Assembly (NCBI GenBank): GCA_002311865.1
Contig: DBZV01000107.1
Coordinates: 315-26,217 of the forward strand
Direction of reading: 5' to 3'
Length of the DNA: 25,903 bases
From: Dehalococcoidia bacterium UBA1151
Lineage (GTDB): Bacteria; Chloroflexota; Dehalococcoidia; Lucifugimonadales; Lucifugimonadaceae
Below, one piece after another: positions 1 through 9,804 of the stretch (position 1 is its first letter; the number at the start of each line of letters is the position of its first letter). The translations under genes were made by a program, and so were the position numbers. The notes beneath the pieces are model-generated. The model did no database searches, was not told the origin of the DNA, and saw only the letters and a list, made by a program, of their open reading frames with translations.

Positions 1-815
1 TCGCCGCCGGTGCGGATGCCGCCGTCTGTGATGATGGGCACATATCGGCCGGTGCGCTTGAAGAACTCGTCTCGAGCGGCTGCGCAGTCGATTGTGGCTG
101 TCACCTGCGGTACGCCAATGCCCAGCACTTCGCGGCTGGTACATGCGGCGCCGGGCCCTACGCCCACCAGCACGCCGCTAACGCCCTGGTGCATGAGCTC
201 CAAGGTGACTTCGTAGCTGACCGTGTTGCCAACGATAACCGGCTTCTGAAGCTGGTCGATGATCTCCGAGAAGATGAGGCCACGAAGGCTCTTGGACTTG
301 TGCTTTACCGTGGTGACGGTGCTGGCAATGACGATAACGTCGGCGCCAGCCTCAGAGGCGATAGGTGCCAATCGTTTGGTTGTGGGCGGAATAGTTGCCA
401 CCGCGCACTTCACGCCGGCAGCTTTGACCTGCTCCACACGTTTGGCGACCAGGTCTTCTTTGATTGGCTCATCATAGATCTTCTGCATCAGCGGAGTGGA
501 CTCCTCCAGGGATGCAGCAGCGATATCAGCGTAGATCTCAGTTGAGTCTTCGTAGCGGACGTGAATGCCGTTCAGGTTCAGAACTGCAAGACCCCCCATC
601 TGGCCAAGTTGAATGGCAAATTGGGGGTCTACGACGGCGTCCATTGCGGAGGCCATGACGGGAATTCCCAGGTCGACGGAGCCGTCGCCGTTGAAATCGG
701 GGATGGACATTGTGGTATCCACCATCTCGGGATTGATCGTAATCTGGCCGGGGGCAATGGCCACGTCGTCGAATCCGTAGGCGGGACGGAGTTCTTTCTT
801 AAGCGGATAACTCAA
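1..815 (-). CDS. guaB3: GuaB3-family IMP dehydrogenase-like protein, 3' part outside window
   Basis: IMP dehydrogenase/GMP reductase (beta/alpha)8-barrel protein of the GuaB3 branch; the family binds purine nucleotides in the cytoplasm and would act in guanine nucleotide synthesis or salvage. I translated 271 codons; the frame is open to the window edge. The N-terminus carries PAYGFDDVAIAPG, then IPVMASAMDAVVDP, GVGPGAACTSRE (the family's active-site loop; Cys about residue 225) and ITDGGIRTGG at the edge. No CBS pair interrupts the barrel, as expected for GuaB3 rather than classical GuaB. A TGA lies four codons upstream of the first possible start, so the only usable start is TTG at 815, supported by GAGGTG five bases upstream. 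Family assignment is strong; true IMPDH activity of GuaB3 proteins is not well established. Confidence 0.9.
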   Translation of the reverse strand, partial: MSYPLKKELRPAYGFDDVAIAPGQITINPEMVDTTMSIPDFNGDGSVDLGIPVMASAMDAVVDPQFAIQLGQMGGLAVLNLNGIHVRYEDSTEIYADIAAASLEESTPLMQKIYDEPIKEDLVAKRVEQVKAAGVKCAVATIPPTTKRLAPIASEAGADVIVIASTVTTVKHKSKSLRGLIFSEIIDQLQKPVIVGNTVSYEVTLELMHQGVSGVLVGVGPGAACTSREVLGIGVPQVTATIDCAAARDEFFKRTGRYVPIITDGGIRTGG

Positions 816-820
816 AGCAA

Positions 821-826
821 CACCTC
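821..826 (-). promoter_or_regulatory. Shine-Dalgarno site fixing a TTG start for guaB3
   Basis: On the minus strand GAGGTG lies five bases before TTG at 815. An in-frame stop just upstream excludes longer versions, so this site decides the start. Confidence 0.6.
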
Positions 827-1015
827 ACGACGCGGTTGTCACCCCCAGTCCAGGAGAGGGCGGGACGCTAATCTCGCACCAAACGAGACCAACCCGGGTC
901 CAGTCGCACGCGCGCCCCAAAGGTCGTTGCCGGACCCGACTTCTGAAGACGATGTCACGCGCAGCGGGTATCCATCTGAGTATACGAGAGCCGCGACGAA
1001 AATCGTAGCCCCACT

Positions 1016-1518
1016 GTGGAGATGATTGGGGGGAGGATTGAGGCAGGCGTGAAGAAACTAGGACTATTTCAGGCAGATATCGCCATCATAACCGGTCACG
1101 TGGCGCAGTTTTTTCTTGACAATGAGAGTTGGGAGATCGCACTTTCCAGTATTCATCAGGCGCTCAGGCCTGGCGGTCACCCGGTGTTCGAAAGTCGAAA
1201 CCCGGATGTTGAGTTATTTGCTGACTGGCCAACTGCGGAGTCACACCAAGAACTTCAAGATCCTGTGGCGGGGTCAATCGAAGGGTGGCAAGAACTAGCT
1301 GTCAAAGGTGCCAGCGTGAGCTATGAAATCCACTATATTTTTCGCGATCAAGTGAGGAGTTGGTCTCAACGTGCGAACTGAGATTCCGCACGCAAGATGC
1401 GATTATCGAGTCGCTGGTGAGTTCAAGTTTCTCAGTGCAGGACACGTTTGGCGATTGGGATTCGAGTCCGGTTGATGTCCACAGCCCTGAGGTGATATTT
1501 GTTGCGCAGCGCGATTAG
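1016..1518 (+). pseudogene. SAM-dependent methyltransferase remnant (5' truncated, frameshifted)
   Basis: Two adjoining frames together give the C-terminal half of a class I SAM-dependent methyltransferase. The first frame has the post-motif region (ADIAIITGHVAQFF, then LRPGGHPVFESRNPD) and ends at SWSQRAN plus TGA near 1381. The next frame continues without a gap as LRFRTQDAIIESL and ends HSPEVIFVAQRD plus TAG at 1516-1518, the usual tail of this family. Adding one C at about 1377 (AACTG to AACCTG) restores a single frame. The SAM-binding motif I (GxGxG region) is missing: the sequence from 831 to 1015 does not translate into it in any frame I read. The coding start at 1016 (GTG) is only where the frame opens. 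Non-functional unless the indel is a sequencing error, and truncated even then. Confidence 0.75.
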
Positions 1519-1590
1519 GAGCCGAGGCGTCGGCAAGTTAGCCGGCCAGCCAACTTCCGAGAAGTGTACGGCGGATGCGACGTGCCCTCA

Positions 1591-1612
1591 CCCTCTCCCG
1601 TTGTGAGAGGGG
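1591..1612 (-). terminator. Hairpin downstream of acs, possible terminator
   Basis: CCCTCTC (1591-1597) pairs with GAGAGGG (1605-1611) across a seven-base loop, 21 bases past the acs stop. No T-run follows on the minus strand, so intrinsic termination is unproven. The sequence also resembles intergenic hairpins that recur in some genomes. Confidence 0.35.
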
Positions 1613-1632
1613 ATAATCGAAACCGGGCCCAG

Positions 1633-3609
<1,977 letters not shown>

Positions 3610-3617
3610 ATGTTTGG

Positions 3618-3623
3618 ACCTCC
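3618..3623 (-). promoter_or_regulatory. Shine-Dalgarno site of acs
   Basis: GGAGGT on the minus strand, nine bases before ATG 3609. It decides against the longer in-frame start at 3702. Confidence 0.6.
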
Positions 3624-3795
3624 GGGTGAAAATTGATTGGCGACGGGACTTCAAATGTGCGTAAGTGGTCAGAATCTTAATACCTCTGGCAAATGTGCGC
3701 ATTCCCCTTGCATGAAAGATGCGGTGTTCAACGCTGGACAGATACGCAAAATCGTTTAGGCTTGCGGTCTCAAATCCCGTTCACAGGAGACACAC

Positions 3796-4131
3796 GTGTA
3801 CACAATTCGACGAATCTTCAAGACGCAGCCGGGTCAGGCCACGGCCGTGGCCGAGCTGCTTTACAAACAGGCTTCAATCTACCGCGAAGCTGGACACCGG
3901 AGTGAGTTCACCGTTCAGTACAACGGCTACACGCTGCCGGGCGAGCAGAACGTGGTGATCCTACAGTGGACCGACAGCTCCATAATGTCGCCATCAAGGC
4001 CCGGCAACGATCTGCCGAAAGAGGCGCTTGAGGTGGGTGCTGAAGTGCGCAAGCTGATCGAATCGCAGCGGATTGAGTTCCTGGAGATGTACCCACCGGA
4101 TCTCAAGGCGCTGGCCGTTTTCGTTAAGTAA
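3796..4131 (+). CDS. Small hypothetical protein, ferredoxin-like alpha/beta-barrel type
   Basis: A 111-residue soluble protein with GTG start; AGGAG about eight bases upstream supports it. It begins YTIRRIFKTQPGQATAVAELL, a beta strand followed by an amphipathic helix, then a second strand (SEFTVQYNGYTLPG), a third (NVVILQWTD) and a helix (PKEALEVGAEVRKLIES), ending in a final strand region. This order resembles dimeric alpha/beta barrel (ABM/NIPSNAP-like) proteins, which include small oxygenases and stress proteins. No signal peptide or membrane segment, and no catalytic residue I can assign. It stands alone, divergent from acs across about 186 bases that must hold both promoters. Coding status is likely; function unknown. 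Confidence 0.7.
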   Translation: MYTIRRIFKTQPGQATAVAELLYKQASIYREAGHRSEFTVQYNGYTLPGEQNVVILQWTDSSIMSPSRPGNDLPKEALEVGAEVRKLIESQRIEFLEMYPPDLKALAVFVK

Positions 4132-4232
4132 TAATTCGATCTACGACGGCGGATTTCACAACCGGCTGCTGGAACGGCAGTCGCGCGTCAATCGCTCGTG
4201 CCCCATCAACCGGGAGCACCCGCTAACGTCCG

Positions 4233-4275
4233 CGTCATTCTGAGCGAAGGCTCTGTGGAGTCGAAGAATCTCAGT
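4233..4275. repeat. Dispersed-repeat-like intergenic element
   Basis: An imperfect inverted repeat: CTGAG (4240-4244) pairs with CTCAG (4270-4274), with ATTCT and AGAAT nested beside them. The core text (TCATTCTGAGCGAAG followed by GTCGAAGAATCTCAG) resembles short palindromic elements scattered through intergenic DNA of many bacteria. Only one copy lies in this window, so repeat status is from recognition, not from copies seen here. Confidence 0.4.
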
Positions 4276-4443
4276 TGCGAGTGAGGGTTAACGCGCCATG
4301 GAGCCGCTCCCTGCGCATCACGCTTAGGCCCTTCCGCTGCCCCTAGGATAATACGAGTGATGGATCGCTATCCGGGGACTGTATGACATTGACGGACGGG
4401 TCATGCGGTACTCCATCAGCGATCACTTGCTAACCGCAGCCAC
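4276..4443. other. Rest of the 4132-4443 gap; possible 3' gene scrap
   Basis: Apart from the repeat-like element, the 312-base gap shows no full gene. A plus-strand open stretch from 4361 to the TAG at 4445-4447 reads GLYDIDGRVMRYSISDHL near its end, which looks protein-like but has no convincing start or family. It may be the 3' end of a lost gene convergent with the Nudix remnant. Weak. Confidence 0.15.
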
Positions 4444-4923
4444 CTAGTTTGCCACCGTATCAAGAATCCGTTGCCGAGACGCGGCTGAGACGCCGTCAGG
4501 CAACGCGGAGAGAGGCCAGTAGCCAACTTCTGTGTTTTCTGACGATACCGCGATTTCGCCACTCATATACTCAATCTCGTAAACGGCCATAACGTAGTGG
4601 ACCGTATATCCGTTGGGATAGCGAAGGATATTGTGGTCAGCCGGGTCTGAGTAGATCCCGACCAGCCGCTTCGCTCGGGTCATGATGCCTGTCTCTTCCA
4701 AGCATTCATGGATTGCACAGGCCTCAGAACTCTCACCGATCTCATGGCCCCCGGCAGGCAGTGCCTACTGGCCGTTATCAGTTCGCCGTTGGAGCAGAAC
4801 TTCATCACTATCATTGATGAGCACCGCGGCAGCGCCCGGAGCGATCTGGTCCGGCATTTTCGTCAGCGGATTCCCAGCATGGTCAATCATGCCCTCAAGC
4901 TTGATGGGCGGCGGTCGATTCAC
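4444..4923 (-). pseudogene. Nudix hydrolase interrupted by an in-frame amber codon
   Basis: Read through, this is a 159-codon Nudix-fold pyrophosphohydrolase: AAAVLINDSDEVLLQRRTDNGQ, a TAG at 4765-4767, then ALPAGGHEIGESSEACAIHE with CLEETGI. The remainder to 4444 continues normally, with NGYTVHYVMAVYEIEY and NTEVGYWPLSALP. In intact relatives the stop position is a Trp (GQWALPGG), so TGG to TAG by one G-to-A change explains it. The Nudix box itself has drifted: the near-invariant Arg of REUXEE is His, and LPGG is LPAGG. The presumed start is GTG 4923, with AGGAG about eleven bases before it; ATG within the frame is an alternative. A downstream ATG at 4701 leaves an 85-residue C-terminal piece lacking the box's first half, which could not be active. 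Confidence 0.8.
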
Positions 4924-5001
4924 GGTGTCTTGATCTCCTACTCAATTGGGAACGGGAATTGTAATGATGCCGGACTTGAACTCACCGTGAGATCACATCC
5001 G

Positions 5002-6237
5002 CTACAACCAGGCGATCACCTGACCGCCCAGCGCCGCCAGTCCCACCACAATCCAGGGCGGCCATTTCAGTAGAGCGAGCAGGCCAAACGCCCCCAGCGC
5101 CAGACTGATGTCCTTCTCGTCGCGAATCGCGTTGGTCCAGATGGGATCGTAGAGCGCCGCCAGGAGGATGCCCACTACAACCGCGTTCACTCCCAGAAGT
5201 GCTCGCCTCACCCTGTCGTTGGCGCGCAGTGAGGGCCAATACGGCATCACGCCAACTATCAGCAACAGTGACGGCAGGAATATCGCACCAAGGGCGATCA
5301 GGCCACCCACCCAGCGGGCAGATGAGAAGTCGATGACGCTACCAAGATACGCTGAGAAGGTGAACAGAGGGCCGGGAATTGCCTGCGTCGCGCCGTATCC
5401 CGCCAGGAACTGATCTTCCGTGATCAGGCCGGGCTCCACCGTCTCGGCCTGGATGAGGGGCAACACTACGTGGCCGCCGCCAAACACCAGCGACCCCGAT
5501 GTGTACATGCCATCAATCACATCGATAGACCGGTCATCTGTCAGTTCACTGACAATGGGCAGGGCGATCAGCAGCGCAAAAAACGCGAAGATCGCGACAA
5601 GGCCGATTCGCCTGCTGCCTACCGCCCTTGCTGGCTCATCTGAATCGTCATCGGAGTGAAGAATGAAGTAGCCGATTGCCGCGCCGATGGCGATCACGCC
5701 CACCTGCCAGAAGAATCCGGGCACGAGGAGCATCGAGATAGCGGCAGCAATTGCAATCGAGCCACGCAGGGCGTCTGGAGTTAGCGTCTTCGCCATGCCC
5801 CAGACTGCAAGCGCCACGACTGCAACCACAACGATCTTCAGGCCGTGAAGCCAGCCGTCGTCTGACACATCACCAATTTCTGTGACACCGTACGCGAACA
5901 GGATCAGCGCAATAGCCGACGGCATCGTAAAGCCGAACCAGGCGATCAACGCACCGGGTATCCCTCCTCGCAACTGCCCCACCGCCATGCCGACCTGACT
6001 GCTGGCCGGGCCGGGTAACACCTGCGCAAGCGCCACGATGTCTGCAAATTCGCGCTCGCTCAACCACTTCTTCCGCCCAACGTATTCTTCACGGAAGTAG
6101 CCAATGTGAGCGATGGGTCCGCCGAATGACATCAGACCAAGCTTGAGGGCGGTGGTGAATACCTCAAACAGGTTGCGCCCCCTGTCGGAGGTATGGGAGT
6201 TTGGAGGAGTGGCGTCTGTCATGTCGTGCGGGGCCAT
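5002..6237 (-). CDS. chrA: Chromate transporter, two-domain ChrA
   Basis: A 411-residue integral membrane protein of the CHR family, which exports chromate (and perhaps other oxyanions). It is the long, two-domain form. The first CHR domain opens with FGGPIAHIGYFREEYV (about 38-53) and QVLPGPASSQVGM. The second opens with SGSLVFGGGHVVLPLIQ (about 245-262) and ATQAIPGPLFTFSAYLG. Around ten hydrophobic helices are visible. The first ~22 residues are hydrophilic and cytoplasmic. Start ATG 6237 gives the longest frame; it has no clear Shine-Dalgarno, and ATG five codons later is possible. It lies alone between a Nudix pseudogene and a 318-base gap. Substrate is assigned from family only. Confidence 0.93.
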   Translation of the reverse strand: MAPHDMTDATPPNSHTSDRGRNLFEVFTTALKLGLMSFGGPIAHIGYFREEYVGRKKWLSEREFADIVALAQVLPGPASSQVGMAVGQLRGGIPGALIAWFGFTMPSAIALILFAYGVTEIGDVSDDGWLHGLKIVVVAVVALAVWGMAKTLTPDALRGSIAIAAAISMLLVPGFFWQVGVIAIGAAIGYFILHSDDDSDEPARAVGSRRIGLVAIFAFFALLIALPIVSELTDDRSIDVIDGMYTSGSLVFGGGHVVLPLIQAETVEPGLITEDQFLAGYGATQAIPGPLFTFSAYLGSVIDFSSARWVGGLIALGAIFLPSLLLIVGVMPYWPSLRANDRVRRALLGVNAVVVGILLAALYDPIWTNAIRDEKDISLALGAFGLLALLKWPPWIVVGLAALGGQVIAWL

Positions 6238-6359
6238 CTTATGCGGCGTGGGGAGGTTGCATGTGACATCACGCGCTGATTACGGTAGCGGCAAATTTAG
6301 AACCCACTCCTCGGCGCTGCAAAAGGTTGTTTGGTTGAAGAGCTGGCGGCGCGCTCTGG

Positions 6360-6396
6360 ATCCCGGATATCTCCGCGGTGCCTCCGATTCCGGGAT
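6360..6396. repeat. Inverted repeat, dispersed-element type
   Basis: ATCCCGGA (6360-6367) is a perfect complement of TCCGGGAT (6389-6396), separated by 21 bases. The style (GGATCCCGGA ... TCCGGGATGAC) is that of short palindromic repeats found between genes in several phyla. Only one copy lies in this window. Confidence 0.45.
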
Positions 6397-6541
6397 GACG
6401 GTGATGTTCGCGCTGCCATACTCGCGATTCAATTGAGGTAGCGGCACGTTGCTAAGTGCCCCGTACCTTTGACGCCGCCGCCACACAACCCCATAATCAC
6501 GCCCGCACTTACCTTTGAAATCGCGCGCGGTCGACCCGGAC

Positions 6542-6547
6542 AGAGGA
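6542..6547 (+). promoter_or_regulatory. Shine-Dalgarno site favouring a TTG start
   Basis: AGAGGA lies eight bases before TTG 6556 and 17 before ATG 6565, so the TTG is the better placed start. Confidence 0.45.
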
Positions 6548-6555
6548 ACAACTCA

Positions 6556-8220
6556 TTGGCAAAGATGACTGGCTCACAGTTTGTAGCGGAGACGATCAAG
6601 TCGTACGGGGTGGATCACATCTTCTTTGTGCCTGCGGTGCTGTATCAGCTTCTCTCCGACTTCGAGAAAATTGGCGGGAAAGCGGTCATGGCGCACTCTG
6701 AGAAGTCGGCCGCTTACATGGCCGATGGCTATGCGAGGGCGCGCAACGGTCCCGGTGTGGCGTTTGGGCAGTCGGTTGGCGCGGTGAATCTTGCGGCGGG
6801 CCTCCAGGATGCGTTCCTTGCGCTGTCGCCAGTGATCACGCTGACTGGTCGACGACAGCCGGGGTGGCGGCAGCGCCACTCGTACCAGGAGATCGATCAC
6901 CGTGCGCCGTTTGATGCGGTCACCAAGTTCAACGCTGAGGTAGAAACCCAGGCTGAACTGCCTATGCTGCTCCGTCAGGCCTTCCGCGCGGCCGTCACCG
7001 GCGCTACGGCACCAACGCACCTCGATCTGCCGGGTATATCGGGAACTGAATTAATGGGCGAGGGTGATTTCGAAGTCGTCCCGGAGCCCCGCTTCGGCAA
7101 GCAACCGCCATTCCGCGCGCTCCCTGATCCAGCGGACATTGAAGCGGTAGCCGTACTACTGCGCAACTCCAAGCGGCCAGCTATCGTCGCCGGTGGTGGG
7201 GTCACTACATCAGGCGCGGCAGCAGAACTGCGAGAACTGATCGAGAAGCTCAATATTCCAATGGCATACGCCCTCAATGCCAAAGGACAGGTTCCGGACG
7301 ACCACCCGCTGAACGTTGGCATGGTGGGCTCGTACTCACGCTCCTCCGCAAACAAGTTCATCCGCGAGGCCGATTTCGTCCTGTACATCGGCAGTCGAAC
7401 GGGAAGCCAGGTCACGCACGACTGGAAAATCCCAGGCCCCGGCGTAAAGGTCGCACAGATCGATGTCGAAGGCGAAGAGCTTGGCCGCAACTACCCGAAT
7501 GCGGCCAGCGTACTGGGCGATGCACGGGAGTCGCTACGGGCGCTGCTCAACATCGTGGATCCGGTGCCGAATCGCGCTGCGTGGCTCGGTCGGTACCGTG
7601 AGATCGTGGCGGATTGGACTGCTGAACAGCAGGGTTACTGGGAGTCAGACGCCATTCCGATGCGGCCTGAACGGGTCTGCAAGGAGATATCGGACGCGCT
7701 GCCTGACGATGGCGTAGTCGTGGTCGATACCGGCCACAACGCCATGTGGGCGGGCATGTTCCTTGACATCAACAAGCCGCAACAACAGTTCCTACGCTGC
7801 GCTGGCTCACTGGGTTGGGCGTTTCCGGCGGCGATTGGTGCCAAGTACGCGGTGGGCGAACGGGCCGTGGTCTGCTTCACCGGCGATGGTGGGCTCTGGT
7901 ACCACTTCACCGAACTGGAAACGGCGGTGAACCAGGGTCTTCCGTTTGTAACGGTAGTCAACGACAACCGGTCGTTCAACCAGACTCAGGGAGGCGTAAG
8001 ACGCGCCTTTGAAGATAACCCGGGGGGCGGCGATAACATCTGGAAGTTCACAGACGTGGACTTCGCCGCCGTAGCCCAGGAGATGGGCGGAGTTGGAATG
8101 AAGGTAACGCGGCCCGACGAGCTTGGGGCTGCTATTGACGAAGCGATCAAGGCCGACCGACCTGTGATTATCGACGCAAAAACTGACCCGGCGGCCATGG
8201 CGCCGCTGGCTTGGGGGTGA
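6556..8220 (+). CDS. ThDP-dependent enzyme, acetolactate synthase-like
   Basis: Cytoplasmic thiamine-diphosphate enzyme of the acetolactate synthase/pyruvate decarboxylase superfamily (554 residues, normal length). The three domains are visible in order. The pyrimidine-binding domain has AHSEKSAAYMADGYARA, with the activating Glu at about residue 49. The central domain carries RPAIVAGGGV. The PP-binding domain has GDGGLWYHFTELETAVNQG starting at about residue 443 and ending in VVNDN, the GDG-x(n)-NN signature that holds the cofactor and Mg2+. I chose TTG 6556 from the AGAGGA spacing; ATG 6565 is the alternative. The dehydrogenase gene begins three bases after its stop, so the two are co-transcribed and probably act on linked 2-oxo acid or aldehyde intermediates. 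No regulatory small subunit is nearby, which argues against a biosynthetic ilvB. Substrate unknown. Confidence 0.88.
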   Translation: MAKMTGSQFVAETIKSYGVDHIFFVPAVLYQLLSDFEKIGGKAVMAHSEKSAAYMADGYARARNGPGVAFGQSVGAVNLAAGLQDAFLALSPVITLTGRRQPGWRQRHSYQEIDHRAPFDAVTKFNAEVETQAELPMLLRQAFRAAVTGATAPTHLDLPGISGTELMGEGDFEVVPEPRFGKQPPFRALPDPADIEAVAVLLRNSKRPAIVAGGGVTTSGAAAELRELIEKLNIPMAYALNAKGQVPDDHPLNVGMVGSYSRSSANKFIREADFVLYIGSRTGSQVTHDWKIPGPGVKVAQIDVEGEELGRNYPNAASVLGDARESLRALLNIVDPVPNRAAWLGRYREIVADWTAEQQGYWESDAIPMRPERVCKEISDALPDDGVVVVDTGHNAMWAGMFLDINKPQQQFLRCAGSLGWAFPAAIGAKYAVGERAVVCFTGDGGLWYHFTELETAVNQGLPFVTVVNDNRSFNQTQGGVRRAFEDNPGGGDNIWKFTDVDFAAVAQEMGGVGMKVTRPDELGAAIDEAIKADRPVIIDAKTDPAAMAPLAWG

Positions 8221-8223
8221 CTC

Positions 8224-9237
8224 ATGAAAGCTGCTGTAATGCGGGGCAAGCAACGCCTCGAGATCGAAGATGTCCCGACGCCGGAGCCGGATCCGAACGA
8301 AGTTCTCATCAAGATCAAGTACAACGGTCTTTGCGGCTCTGACGTGCACCGATTCCAGTACGGCGCGGCTGATAACGGCTCCATCATGGGACACGAGTAC
8401 ATCGGACAGGTTGTCCAGGTGGGGCAAGATGTGACTCGCTGGGAAGAGGGCGATCGCGTGGTCGGCGGCGGCGGGCAAAATCCGGAGCCGAGCAGCAGCG
8501 TGTTCGGCAACGCCCGTTACAGCGCGCAATCGGTAGGTTTCAAGTCGCCAAAATGGGGTGGGTTTGCTGAGTTCGTCACGATGCCGGAGTGGGCGCCATC
8601 GCCAATTCCAGACAACGTGCCAGATGAGTTGGCGGTGCTCGCCGAACCATGCGCCATAGCCGTACACGCCGTGCGGAGGTCAGCTTTCCGCGTAGGCGAT
8701 GATGCGGTCGTAATGGGCGCGGGTCCTATTGGTTTGTTGATCCAGCAGGTACTGAAAGCTGGTGGAGCGAACAGTATCTACGTATCTGAGCCTGCGCCCG
8801 CACGCGCAGATGCCGCGGCGAAACTCGGTGCCACTCGCGTGTTCGATCCGGCATCAGAAAATGTAATTGAAGAGATCATCGAGCTAACAGGCGGGCTGGG
8901 TGTCCCGGTGGCGTTCGACGCGGCAGCGGCGAAGCCAACGCTCCAGCAGGGGCTGGAGATGGTGCGACGCGGCGGTCAGGTACTTTTGGTATCGATGGCA
9001 TGGGTAGATGTGCCGCTACTGACCGTGGAGTGGATTGGCCGAGAAGTGGAGATGAAGGCCGCCTACGGCTCAACGTCAGATGACTGGCAAACGGTGCTGA
9101 CGCTCATGGGGCGCGGCCAGATCGATCACAAACCAATGGTCCTTGACGATGGTTTCATTGGCTTCGACGAGATGCAGGAGTCGATGGAACGCCTGATGAC
9201 TCCCGATGAGCATATCCAGCTCGTTCTGGCACCCTGA
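8224..9237 (+). CDS. Zinc-type medium-chain alcohol/polyol dehydrogenase without structural-zinc lobe
   Basis: A 337-residue medium-chain dehydrogenase/reductase of the threonine/sorbitol dehydrogenase type, using NAD(P)+ to oxidise an alcohol. Catalytic zinc ligands are present: Cys37 in GLCGSD, His57-Glu58 in MGHEYIG, and Glu141 in LAEPCAIAVHA. The Rossmann motif is VVMGAGPIGLL (163-172). The region that normally supplies four structural-zinc cysteines (about residues 85-105) contains none; it reads GGGGQNPEPSSSVFGNARYS. Start ATG 8224 follows the upstream stop by three bases, and GGGGGTGA overlapping that stop serves as ribosome site, indicating translational coupling. Likely partner of the ThDP enzyme; substrate not determinable. 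Confidence 0.9.
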   Translation: MKAAVMRGKQRLEIEDVPTPEPDPNEVLIKIKYNGLCGSDVHRFQYGAADNGSIMGHEYIGQVVQVGQDVTRWEEGDRVVGGGGQNPEPSSSVFGNARYSAQSVGFKSPKWGGFAEFVTMPEWAPSPIPDNVPDELAVLAEPCAIAVHAVRRSAFRVGDDAVVMGAGPIGLLIQQVLKAGGANSIYVSEPAPARADAAAKLGATRVFDPASENVIEEIIELTGGLGVPVAFDAAAAKPTLQQGLEMVRRGGQVLLVSMAWVDVPLLTVEWIGREVEMKAAYGSTSDDWQTVLTLMGRGQIDHKPMVLDDGFIGFDEMQESMERLMTPDEHIQLVLAP

Positions 9238-9282
9238 CGCTCAAACTCAATCCAACTAGGTCTTTCATCGGAGCAAAAGTAC

Positions 9283-9804
9283 ATGCCCAGAGTTTTGATC
9301 GCCGGAGCCCAGCAGGAGATTTCAACATTCAATCATGTGTTCTGTGACTACGATTTCTTCACCAAGATGTGGGGTGATGAGATTGTGGATAAAAATCGGG
9401 GTCAAAACACCGAGGTGAGCGGTGCGATTGAAGCGCTGGAGCAGATGCCGGGAATGGAACTGGTGCCGACTTACAACGCCGGTGCGGGCAGTGCCGGACC
9501 GCTGGAGCATGCATCGTCCGCGAGGATCGGAGATCCGGCCAGCATGGTCGCCCTCGGTGATCTATACAGCTACCTGGGAAGGAGTGAGGATGCAGCAGAG
9601 TACGTCGGCCAGGCACTTGCCCTCGGCACGCGAAAGGCGTCTTTCTACTTCCACGCGGGGATGATCTACTCGGCAATCGGTGATGAGGGTCTGGACAGGG
9701 AGTACCTGGAACTGGCGCTGGAGATCAACCCTCACTTCTCGCTGATCTTCGCGGATGAAGCCCGCGCGGAACTGGCCCGTTTGGAGAGTGCGTCAGAAGC
9801 GTGA
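9283..9804 (+). CDS. Chimeric frame: M81 (MlrC-like) N-terminus joined to a TPR C-terminus
   Basis: A 173-residue open frame joining two unrelated parts. Residues 1 to about 77 (MPRVLIAGAQQEISTFNHVF ... GDEI ... ELVPTYNAGAGSAGPLEHA) match the start of M81 metallopeptidases such as MlrC, where the early EISTF segment belongs to the metal site. The M81 domain then stops; several hundred residues including the rest of the active site are absent. From about residue 82 (GDPASMVALGDLYSYLGRSE) to the end are two TPR-like helical hairpins, including FYFHAGMIYSAIGDE and LALEINPHFS, like the C-terminal end of a longer TPR protein. GGAG lies ten bases before ATG 9283. Most likely a deletion fused two genes in frame; it cannot be an active peptidase. 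The 3' end overlaps a convergent small gene by 12 bases. Confidence 0.65.
   Translation: MPRVLIAGAQQEISTFNHVFCDYDFFTKMWGDEIVDKNRGQNTEVSGAIEALEQMPGMELVPTYNAGAGSAGPLEHASSARIGDPASMVALGDLYSYLGRSEDAAEYVGQALALGTRKASFYFHAGMIYSAIGDEGLDREYLELALEINPHFSLIFADEARAELARLESASEA

Larger units (their letters stand above)
6238..6555. other. 318-base intergenic gap between chrA and the ThDP enzyme
   Basis: Divergent promoter region. It holds the inverted repeat at 6360-6396 and a 10-base direct repeat GGTAGCGGCA (6284-6293 and 6437-6446). No gene or clear promoter hexamers are seen. The downstream frame is open from 6469, but the 29 codons before 6556 are Pro-rich and unlike the family. Confidence 0.4.

Noticed and set aside
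816..870. T-box-like leader before guaB3 (minus strand GGGTGACAACCGCG)
   Set aside because: The required UGGNA bulge is missing, the leader would be too short, and the gene is not an amino-acid gene.
4765..4767. Stop-codon reassignment or readthrough of TAG (Nudix, kinase)
   Set aside because: TAG ends acs (1633-1635) and chrA (5002-5004) at family-typical lengths, so it works as a normal stop. The genes with internal TAG also carry other degenerate features.
7807..8667. 286-residue minus-strand open frame
   Set aside because: It lies opposite the ThDP enzyme and dehydrogenase genes, which have complete motifs; it is an antisense shadow.
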